Below are positions 7,751-13,145 of a stretch of DNA of 13,145 bases, piece by piece. The translations under genes and the position numbers were made by a program. Every line of letters begins with the position of its first letter. The stretch's first letter is position 1. Origin of the DNA: an uncultured Paraprevotella sp. (lineage in GTDB: Bacteria; Bacteroidota; Bacteroidia; Bacteroidales; Bacteroidaceae); NCBI GenBank assembly GCA_910584955.1, contig CAJUDC010000070.1:1-13145 (forward strand), read 5' to 3'. Under the pieces are notes generated by a model. That model saw only the letters and a program-made list of their open reading frames with translations. It was not told where the DNA came from and did not search any database.

Positions 7751-7782
7751 CAAAAATAGCGATAATCCCCGAAACAAACGAA
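7751..7782 (-). promoter_or_regulatory. Candidate promoter of the GH109-thiD operon
   Basis: TATTTTTG followed by CAG (minus strand, -7 element at 7751-7758) closely resembles the fabD element TATCTTTGCAG. A TTCG (7779-7782) is 20 bp upstream in place of TTTG; an exact TTTG at 7775-7778 has a 16-bp spacer. If used, transcripts begin near 7745, downstream of the ATG at 7793. Confidence 0.45.
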
Positions 7783-7832
7783 TGTTCCTTCATCAGATTA
7801 CCGGAATTTTATCGGTAAAAGCCCAATAAAGA

Positions 7833-7850
7833 AACCGCTTCATATCGGTT
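7833..7850. repeat. Imperfect inverted repeat in the divergent intergenic region
   Basis: AACCG (7833-7837) and CGGTT (7846-7850) face each other across 8 bp, and the flanks extend the match with one mismatch. It sits between the divergent GH109 and fabD genes and could be an operator half-site pair. The regulator is unknown. Confidence 0.35.
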
Positions 7851-7863
7851 CCAGGATATTGAC

Positions 7864-7878
7864 AGGAAAAATTTTCCT
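7864..7878. repeat. 15-bp palindrome, possible operator
   Basis: AGGAAAA and TTTTCCT form a perfect inverted repeat around a single central A. It lies 74 bp upstream of the fabD -7 element, in the 293-bp non-coding stretch 7719-8011. Short AT-rich palindromes of this kind may be repressor sites, but they also arise by chance in AT-rich DNA. Confidence 0.4.
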
Positions 7879-7951
7879 TTATCAACGGATATAAGCCTCT
7901 TATCTGCAACGTTATTTCGGCAGACGTCCCTCCTTTGTCGAATTTATTTCG

Positions 7952-7959
7952 TATCTTTG
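7952..7959 (+). promoter_or_regulatory. -7 promoter element of fabD
   Basis: TATCTTTG followed by CAG matches the Bacteroidetes TAnnTTTG element exactly. It predicts a transcription start near 7966 and a leader of about 45 nt. The best -33 candidate, TTTG at 7934-7937, is only 14 bp upstream, so the -33 part is weak. AAAGAG upstream of the ATG at 8012 may serve as a ribosome binding site. Confidence 0.65.
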
Positions 7960-8011
7960 CAGCCCGATTCAAGAATAAATTGTCACATTAATAAAAACCG
8001 AAAAAGAGAAA

Positions 8012-8911
8012 ATGAAAGCATTTGTATTTCCCGGTCAGGGAGCACAATTCACGGGTATGGGAAAAGACCTGTACGACAACAACGCTCTGGCTAAAGAATT
8101 ATTCGAAAAAGCAAACGATATTTTAGGATTCCGAATTACGGACATCATGTTCAACGGTACGGATGAAGAACTCAAAGAGACCAAGGTCACTCAGCCGGCC
8201 GTATTCCTGCACTCGGTCATTTCGGCGCTGTGCATGGGCGAAGGTTTCCGTCCCGATATGGTGGCCGGTCATTCGCTGGGTGAGTTTTCCGCATTGGTGG
8301 CAGCCGGTGCCCTTTCGTTTGAAGACGGTCTGAAACTGGTATATGCCCGTGCAATGGCTATGCAGAAAGCCTGCGAAGCCACTCCGTCTACAATGGCTGC
8401 CATCGTGGCGCTGCCCGATGAAACGGTTGAAAAGGTTTGCGCCGAAATCAGTACACCCGAAAATGTAGTGGTACCGGCCAATTATAACTGTCCGGGGCAG
8501 TTGGTTATCAGCGGTAATATTGATGCCATTCAGACGGCTTGCGAACAACTGAAAGCAGCCGGTGCCAAACGTGCCTTGCCGCTCAAAGTAGGCGGAGCTT
8601 TCCATTCACCGCTGATGCAGCCGGCCAAGGACGAACTGCAGGCGGCTATCGAAGCCACCGACTTCCACGAACCCAAGTGCCCCGTCTATCAGAACGTGGA
8701 CGCCCAAGCACACACCTGCCCGAAAGAAATCAAGGCGAACCTGATCGCGCAACTCACGGCCTCGGTGCGCTGGACACAGGAAGTACAGAACATGATTGCC
8801 GACGGTGCTACCGATTTCACGGAATGCGGACCGGGCAAAGTGCTCCAGGGCATGATCGCCAAAATCGCCAAAGGTAACGCTGACGTTACGGCACACGGCA
8901 TAGAAGCTTAA
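8012..8911 (+). CDS. fabD: Malonyl-CoA:ACP transacylase
   Basis: A 299-residue FabD of normal length. It moves the malonyl group from CoA to acyl carrier protein, making the extender unit for cytoplasmic type II fatty-acid synthesis. FPGQGAQFTGMG (6-17) holds the oxyanion-hole Gln11. GHSLGEFSAL (86-95) holds the nucleophile Ser88. Arg113 in YARAMAMQ binds the malonyl carboxylate. GGAFHSPLM (194-202) holds His198, the catalytic partner. GPGKVLQGM (273-281) is the C-terminal family motif. All key residues are present. It stands alone, with its own promoter upstream and a terminator 20 bp after its stop codon, rather than in a fab cluster as in Escherichia coli. The identification is secure. Confidence 0.96.
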   Translation: MKAFVFPGQGAQFTGMGKDLYDNNALAKELFEKANDILGFRITDIMFNGTDEELKETKVTQPAVFLHSVISALCMGEGFRPDMVAGHSLGEFSALVAAGALSFEDGLKLVYARAMAMQKACEATPSTMAAIVALPDETVEKVCAEISTPENVVVPANYNCPGQLVISGNIDAIQTACEQLKAAGAKRALPLKVGGAFHSPLMQPAKDELQAAIEATDFHEPKCPVYQNVDAQAHTCPKEIKANLIAQLTASVRWTQEVQNMIADGATDFTECGPGKVLQGMIAKIAKGNADVTAHGIEA

Positions 8912-8930
8912 TATACAGAACTATCACCCA

Positions 8931-8969
8931 CAAGGCTGTCTCCGCACTCACAGAGGCAGCCTTGCTTTT
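8931..8969 (+). terminator. Rho-independent terminator after fabD
   Basis: Left arm 8931-8942 pairs with right arm 8953-8964 to give a 12-bp stem with one G-U pair and a 10-nt loop, followed by CTTTT. It ends 11 nt before the start codon of the GH13 gene, so it either ends fabD transcripts or acts as an attenuator with read-through into that gene. Confidence 0.8.
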
Positions 8970-8980
8970 AACGAACGACT

Positions 8981-10672
8981 ATGAAAGAGAAAATCATCAT
9001 CTACCAAGTTTTCACACGCCTGTTCGGCAACAGCCGCCCCTCTCCTGTCCCCAACGGAGACAAGGCGCAGAACGGATGCGGCTGCCTGGGTGACTTCACA
9101 TCAAAGGCACTGGAAGAAATCAAAAAACTGGGAACGACACACATCTGGTACACGGGCATCATCGAGCATGCCACCCAGACCGATTATTCCGCCTTCGGCA
9201 TAGCCCCCGACCACAAGGCTGTCGTAAAAGGCAAAGCCGGCTCACCGTACGCCATCAAGGACTACTACGACATCGACCCGGATCTGGCCACCTCCGTACC
9301 GGCACGTATGAAGGAATTTCAGAATCTGGTGAAACGTACCCATCAGGCAGGCCTGAGAATGATCATCGACTTTGTGCCCAACCACGTGGCACGTCAATAT
9401 CGTTCGGATGCCAAACCGACCGGCACATGCGACCTGGGAGAGAACGACAACCGCGAATATGCTTTTGATCCCCAAAATAACTTTTACTATATACCGGGTG
9501 AGGAGCTGCACGCCCAGTTTGATCTGCAACAGGGCGCACCGGAACCGTATCGGGAATACCCCGCCAAAGCAACCGGCAATGACAATTTCAGTGCCTGGCC
9601 CGGCGTAAACGATTGGTACGAAACGATAAAGCTAAACTACGGCATCGATTATTGCGGCGGCGGACGTCGCTGTTTTGATCCGATACCGGACACCTGGCAC
9701 AAGATGCTCGACATCCTGCTGTTCTGGGCCGGAAAGGGCGTAGACGGTTTTCGCTGCGATATGGCCGAGATGGTACCCGTTGAATTTTGGGGATGGGCCT
9801 TGCCACAGGTAAAGACATCGTACCCAGACGTCATCTTCATCGCCGAAGTATATAACCCTGCCGAATATCGCAACTACATCCATACGGGAAAATTCGATTA
9901 TCTGTACGATAAAGTGGGACTGTACGACACCCTCCGCGCCGTAACTTGCGGATTTGCTTCCGCCACCGACATCACCCGCTGCTGGCAGAGCGTAGACGAT
10001 ATAAAGGACCACATGCTCAACTTTCTGGAAAACCATGACGAACAACGTCTGGCGTCCGACTTCTTCGCAGGAAACGCAACCAAAGGAAAAGCCGCCTTAC
10101 TGGTTAGCGCCTGCATGGGAACCAACCCCATGATGATCTATTTCGGTCAGGAACTGGGAGAACGCGGAATGGATACGGAAGGCTTCAGCGGTCGCGACGG
10201 ACGCACCACTATCTTTGATTACTGGACGGTGGATACCGTGAGCCGCTGGCGCAACGGCGGAAAATTCGGAGGTAAAAAGCTGACGGAAGAAGAAAAGGAT
10301 TTGCAGGCTTTCTATACGCATATACTCCACCTTTGCAACGAAGAAAAGGCGTTGCGGGAAGGATTGTTCTACGACCTGATGTACGTAAATCCCGGTAGCG
10401 AGGACTTCAATCCGAAAAAAACATACGCATTCTTACGCAGGGCCGGAAAGGAACTGTTGCTTGTCGCCACCAATTTCACGGAAGAAGAGCAACACATTGC
10501 CGTGAACATTCCGGTGCATGCTTTCGAATGGCTTGGAATTACCCCCTCGGAAACAGCCAAAGCCACCGAATTGCTCACCGGAGAGGCATGCACACTTTGC
10601 ATCACTCCCGATGCACCGTGCCGGATCAACTTGCCGGCTTTCAGTGGTGTTGTCCTGAAAATGAAACGATAA
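8981..10672 (+). CDS. Cytoplasmic GH13 alpha-amylase-family glycosidase
   Basis: A 563-residue GH13 enzyme, expected to cleave or rearrange alpha-glucan linkages. The four GH13 conserved regions are present: DFVPNH (130-135); GFRCDMAE (256-263) with nucleophile Asp260; EVYN with acid/base Glu289; and FLENHDEQR (348-356) with the transition-state Asp353. The N-terminus KIIIYQVFTRLFGN is strand 1 of the barrel. The C-terminal part from about 470 looks like the usual beta-sandwich domain C. There is no signal peptide or lipobox, so it should act in the cytoplasm on imported maltodextrin or on storage glycogen. It is not a SusG-type surface enzyme. No sus genes or transporter lie nearby. Exact specificity (amylase, debranching, transferase or phosphorylase-like) cannot be told from motifs alone. 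Confidence 0.87.
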   Translation: MKEKIIIYQVFTRLFGNSRPSPVPNGDKAQNGCGCLGDFTSKALEEIKKLGTTHIWYTGIIEHATQTDYSAFGIAPDHKAVVKGKAGSPYAIKDYYDIDPDLATSVPARMKEFQNLVKRTHQAGLRMIIDFVPNHVARQYRSDAKPTGTCDLGENDNREYAFDPQNNFYYIPGEELHAQFDLQQGAPEPYREYPAKATGNDNFSAWPGVNDWYETIKLNYGIDYCGGGRRCFDPIPDTWHKMLDILLFWAGKGVDGFRCDMAEMVPVEFWGWALPQVKTSYPDVIFIAEVYNPAEYRNYIHTGKFDYLYDKVGLYDTLRAVTCGFASATDITRCWQSVDDIKDHMLNFLENHDEQRLASDFFAGNATKGKAALLVSACMGTNPMMIYFGQELGERGMDTEGFSGRDGRTTIFDYWTVDTVSRWRNGGKFGGKKLTEEEKDLQAFYTHILHLCNEEKALREGLFYDLMYVNPGSEDFNPKKTYAFLRRAGKELLLVATNFTEEEQHIAVNIPVHAFEWLGITPSETAKATELLTGEACTLCITPDAPCRINLPAFSGVVLKMKR

Positions 10673-10690
10673 ACCGGATCTCCCGGCATC

Positions 10691-10739
10691 ATCCCCATAA
10701 CGGCAGGCATTCCATCGGAATACCTGCCGTTATGGGGAT
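10691..10739. terminator. 49-nt hairpin between convergent genes, likely bidirectional terminator
   Basis: Seventeen perfect base pairs (10691-10707 with 10723-10739), one C-A mismatch, then five more pairs around a 3-nt loop. It lies 18 bp past the GH13 stop and 39 bp before the AlaX stop. The + strand continues with TTCTCTCT, a weak T-tract; the other side has none. Confidence 0.65.
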
Positions 10740-10778
10740 TTCTCTCTACCGCCACCCCAAAGTAGATGCCGTACCTGT

Positions 10779-11264
10779 CTATTCTTCCGGCGGCAACAAT
10801 TTGAATATGATGCGGAAACTACCGTCTTTATAGCTGGTACTGTTTATCTTGAACGTACCGATCTGCGCCGTGTTCTCCACATGCCGACCGATACAGACAC
10901 ACGTGTCGTAGTCTCCGATACGCACCAGCCGCAACACCTCGCCGGCCTCTTCCGGCAATTTATCGAGCGGCACTCCGACCGGCACATCTTCGCGCCGCAC
11001 GTATTCGTACGTCACCGGTAAATGGCAGTTGATCACTTCATTCATCCGCCGTTCCACCTCTGCAATCTGTTCCGCCGTAGGAGCCTCAGCCAAATCATAG
11101 TTGATCTTGCTCTTCTTGCGCTCGATATGCGCATTGTGCGAACGCTCGCAACCAAACATCCGCACCATCGTCTGATTCAGCAGGTGTTCCGCCGTGTGCA
11201 TCGGCGGATGTTCCTGTTTGTTATGCTCGTTGAGCCGTATTTCATCCTGCGATTCCATACTCAT
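10779..11264 (-). CDS. AlaX-like alanyl-tRNA editing protein (tRNA SAD domain)
   Basis: A 161-residue stand-alone editing domain related to the second additional domain of alanyl- and threonyl-tRNA synthetases. Such AlaX proteins hydrolyse mischarged Ser- or Gly-tRNA(Ala) in the cytoplasm. The zinc site is visible as HTAEH (His23, His27) and CIGRH (Cys124, His128), with HVENTAQIGTFKI after it, as in the SAD family. The length fits the short AlaX class, which lacks the N-terminal glycine-rich domain. The ATG overlaps the TGA of the upstream gene by 4 nt (ATGA), suggesting translational coupling; a second ATG lies two codons on. It is the last gene of the serB operon. That context hints at protection against serine mischarging, but this is inference; Thr-tRNA editing is also possible. 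Confidence 0.8.
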   Translation of the reverse strand: MSMESQDEIRLNEHNKQEHPPMHTAEHLLNQTMVRMFGCERSHNAHIERKKSKINYDLAEAPTAEQIAEVERRMNEVINCHLPVTYEYVRREDVPVGVPLDKLPEEAGEVLRLVRIGDYDTCVCIGRHVENTAQIGTFKINSTSYKDGSFRIIFKLLPPEE

Positions 11265-12082
11265 TGTTTTATCAAGTTCACAAAAGGACGTATCTGTTCA
11301 AAGGAAAAACCGGTGGTTATTAGCCGGATCCGGTGCTTTCTGTCGGTAAGGAAACAGGTCGGCGTAGCCTGTGCGCCGTAGCGGATACACATCGGACTGG
11401 CTTCTCCCTTACCGTCGGTCACGTAGACGTACGGATCGGCGAAACGCTCCTTCAGCTCCCGCAAATACTCCGTTGCCGTTACCTTCTGATAGACGATAAT
11501 CACCAGTTCATCGCGCGACGTAGCATCATACAAAGCCCGAAGCTCCTCTCTTCCGTGCACCCCCATGCAATCCAACCCGCCATACAGCAGCAACACCTGT
11601 TTGCCCCGAATCGTTTTCCAGTCGAAAGGCCGACCGTCTGCCGTCACACACGGGAACGTCACCAGCCTACGCCCCTCGCCCACTTGTTTCGTATCCACAT
11701 ATTCGCGGATCAGTCCGGCATAGAACGATCGGGCCAGCCCGGCATCCAGCCGCTTCAATGTCCGGCGCAGGGTGTCTTTCGGCACTTCGTTCCGCACCAT
11801 ATACAAACGGTGCAATCCTCCCGGTGTGTTGGCAAACCGCAAGGCCAATGCCGCATTCTGCGCCAATGCCCGGCAAAGCGCTGCCTTGCTTTCCTCCCGC
11901 AGGCTGTCTTTCTTTTCGGGCATCAGCCCGTACTGTTCCGACAACTCCGCCATCCGCTTCTCATAGCCTTGCCACAACAAACTGTCCTGCCGCCAATAAT
12001 TCGCTTCTGTAATCTCCTCTTGTGCCTTTACGCCGACGGTCCATCCCCAGACCGCCAGCCAGCACAACCATGCTTTCCTCAT
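11261..12082 (-). CDS. Secreted thioredoxin-fold protein with degenerate active site
   Basis: A 273-residue protein with an N-terminal signal peptide (MRKAWLCWLAVWGWTVGVKA, cleavage likely before QEE), so periplasmic or surface-exposed. Residues 21-135 form a helical, charged region with no family I can name with confidence; Bacteroidetes TlpA-like proteins often have such a module. Residues 138-273 look like a thioredoxin/TlpA fold: VTADGRPFDWKTIRGKQVLL, then YGGLDCMGVHGREEL, a mid-domain YVTDGKGEA, and the cis-Pro loop GAQATPTCFL (Pro241). The canonical WCxxC is replaced by a single Cys172 with no second Cys at the CxxC position, so a normal dithiol reductase role is unlikely. Single-Cys chemistry or a binding role is possible. 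A strong ribosome binding site precedes the ATG. It lies between serB and the AlaX-like gene. Confidence 0.7.
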   Translation of the reverse strand: MRKAWLCWLAVWGWTVGVKAQEEITEANYWRQDSLLWQGYEKRMAELSEQYGLMPEKKDSLREESKAALCRALAQNAALALRFANTPGGLHRLYMVRNEVPKDTLRRTLKRLDAGLARSFYAGLIREYVDTKQVGEGRRLVTFPCVTADGRPFDWKTIRGKQVLLLYGGLDCMGVHGREELRALYDATSRDELVIIVYQKVTATEYLRELKERFADPYVYVTDGKGEASPMCIRYGAQATPTCFLTDRKHRIRLITTGFSFEQIRPFVNLIKQ

Positions 12083-12086
12083 GTCG

Positions 12087-12094
12087 CCTCCTCT
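12087..12094 (-). promoter_or_regulatory. Strong Shine-Dalgarno of the thioredoxin-fold gene
   Basis: AGAGGAGG lies 4 nt before the ATG at 12082. This is unusual here, since most genes in the window lack a clear Shine-Dalgarno. It supports the chosen start. The rest of the 75-bp gap after serB shows no terminator. Confidence 0.6.
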
Positions 12095-12157
12095 CTGTCA
12101 CTGTTATTACTATTCAGGAAACAAGATAATGATCCGTCCTCCCCGCAGCCGAACGCC

Positions 12158-13145
12158 TTATAGCCTGCCCTTCTCGTCCAAGTACGAATCTTTGAAACCG
12201 AGAAAGTATAACACGCCATCCAATCCAATGGTATTGATGGATTGCTTGGCATTGGCCACCACACGGGGCTTGGCATGAAAAGCAATCCCCAGACCGGCCT
12301 CCGACAACATCGGCAGGTCGTTGGCACCGTCGCCCACAGCAATGGTCTGCGCGATGTCTACCTGCTCCACCTGCGCAATGAGTTTCAGCAGTTCAGCCTT
12401 ACGGCGCCCGTCGACGATTTCCCCCACATAGCGCCCCGTCAGTTTGCCGTCCACAATCTCCAGTTCGTTGGCATACACATAATCTATGCCGTACTTGCTT
12501 TTCAGATAATTGCCGAAGTAGGTGAATCCTCCCGAAAGGATAGCGATTTTATATCCGTAACGCTTCAGCACGTACATCAGGCGGTCCACTCCCTCGGTAA
12601 TAGGCAGATGCACGGCAATATCCTCCATCACCCCCGCATCCAGTCCTTTCAGCAACGCCACCCGCTCGGTGAAACTCTCTTTAAAGTCGATCTCGCCCCG
12701 CATGGCCCGTTCGGTAATGGCTTTCACCTGATCGCCCACCCCGGCCCGCATGGCTAGTTCATCGATCACTTCGGTCTCTATCAAGGTGGAATCCATATCA
12801 AAACATATCAACCGACGCATACGCCGGTACATATTGTCCTGCTGGAACGAACAGTCCATCTCCATCTCGCCCGACAATTCGAGCAGACGGGCCTGCATGG
12901 CCTCACGGTTGCGCGGCGTACCGCGCACGGACAACTCGATACAAGCCCTAACGTTTTCCTTGCGTTCTTCCAACGGTATGCGCCCCGTCAACCGGCGTAT
13001 GGAGTCGATATTCAGTCCTTGTTCCGCCACGATGGCCGTTGCCGCTTCTATCTGCCGGGCGGTAAGCCGGCGGCCCAGCAACGTCAGGATATAGCGGTTC
13101 TTGCCTTGCATACTCACCCACTCCTCGTATTCTTCGGTCGTCACC
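12158..13145 (-). CDS. serB: Phosphoserine phosphatase, N-terminus cut by window edge
   Basis: At least 328 residues of SerB, running off the right edge. The GTG at the edge is internal, not the start, because Bacteroidales SerB usually has about 400 residues with two ACT modules. The enzyme removes phosphate from phosphoserine, the last step of serine synthesis. Numbering from the edge, residues 15-90 resemble an ACT domain. FDMDST (115-120) holds the HAD nucleophile Asp116 and acid/base Asp118. AILSGGFTYF (201-210) gives motif II Ser204. GRRKAELL gives motif III Lys249. GDGANDLPML (271-280) gives the metal-binding Asp272 and Asp276. All catalytic residues are intact. It is followed after 75 bp by the thioredoxin-fold gene, likely in one transcript. 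Confidence 0.94.
   Translation of the reverse strand, partial: VTTEEYEEWVSMQGKNRYILTLLGRRLTARQIEAATAIVAEQGLNIDSIRRLTGRIPLEERKENVRACIELSVRGTPRNREAMQARLLELSGEMEMDCSFQQDNMYRRMRRLICFDMDSTLIETEVIDELAMRAGVGDQVKAITERAMRGEIDFKESFTERVALLKGLDAGVMEDIAVHLPITEGVDRLMYVLKRYGYKIAILSGGFTYFGNYLKSKYGIDYVYANELEIVDGKLTGRYVGEIVDGRRKAELLKLIAQVEQVDIAQTIAVGDGANDLPMLSEAGLGIAFHAKPRVVANAKQSINTIGLDGVLYFLGFKDSYLDEKGRL

Noticed and set aside
12110..12130. Promoter-like TATCTTG before the thioredoxin-fold gene
   Set aside because: It lacks one T of the TTTG part and has no -33 partner. Read-through from serB explains expression as well.
11333..12163. 276-residue open frame on the + strand antisense to the thioredoxin-fold gene
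   Set aside because: Its composition is rich in His, Pro, Arg and Gln with no domain, and the opposite strand has a signal peptide, a strong Shine-Dalgarno and a recognisable fold. It is a shadow frame.

Overview
The window looks like a chromosomal segment of a Bacteroidota bacterium, most likely a Bacteroidales gut-type organism with GC near 50% (judged by eye, not counted). Three things point there. Promoters carry the Bacteroidetes-type -7 element TAnnTTTG (positions 92-99 and 7952-7959, TATCTTTG in both). Most start codons lack a clear Shine-Dalgarno sequence. The proteins read as Bacteroidales versions of their families: FabD, a GH109-type protein, a SerB with an ACT domain, and a periplasmic thioredoxin-fold protein. 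The genus cannot be fixed. There are no tRNA, rRNA, CRISPR or mobile-element signatures.

Region A (1-5514) is a surface-glycan island. A GT-B glycosyltransferase (139-1242, +) has its own promoter and runs tail to tail, with 1 bp between stop codons, into a tightly packed leftward operon. In transcription order the operon is: an FdtA/WxcM-like cupin sugar 3,4-ketoisomerase; a GNAT/FemAB-fold acyltransferase; an FdtB-like DegT/DnrJ/EryC1/StrS aminotransferase; and two GT2 glycosyltransferases. Every junction overlaps by a few bases or abuts. The logic is that a dTDP-4-keto-6-deoxyhexose is isomerised, aminated at C3, probably N-acylated, and the sugar is then placed on a glycan by the GT2 enzymes. 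No RmlA/RmlB, flippase or polymerase lies in the window, so the precursor and the export steps must be encoded elsewhere.

Region B (5663-7718, -) is an unusual pair: a GH109-type Gfo/Idh/MocA-fold protein followed 19 bp later by the thiamine gene thiD.

Region C (7719-10740, +) starts with an intergenic stretch holding two inverted repeats and the fabD promoter. It continues with fabD (fatty-acid initiation), a hairpin-plus-T-tract terminator, a cytoplasmic GH13 alpha-amylase-family enzyme whose start codon lies only 11 nt after that terminator, and a 49-nt near-perfect hairpin at the convergent junction with region D.

Region D (10779-13145, -) is an apparent operon of serB (serine biosynthesis, cut by the window edge), a secreted thioredoxin-fold protein that lacks the second cysteine of CxxC, and an AlaX-like tRNA editing protein whose start overlaps the preceding stop by 4 nt.

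Most of the window is ordinary core or glycan metabolism. I see no convincing undescribed system. The best leads are the aminosugar cassette with a GNAT in place of the usual LbetaH transferase, the terminator abutting the GH13 start, the candidate operators upstream of fabD, and the degenerate thioredoxin-like protein.
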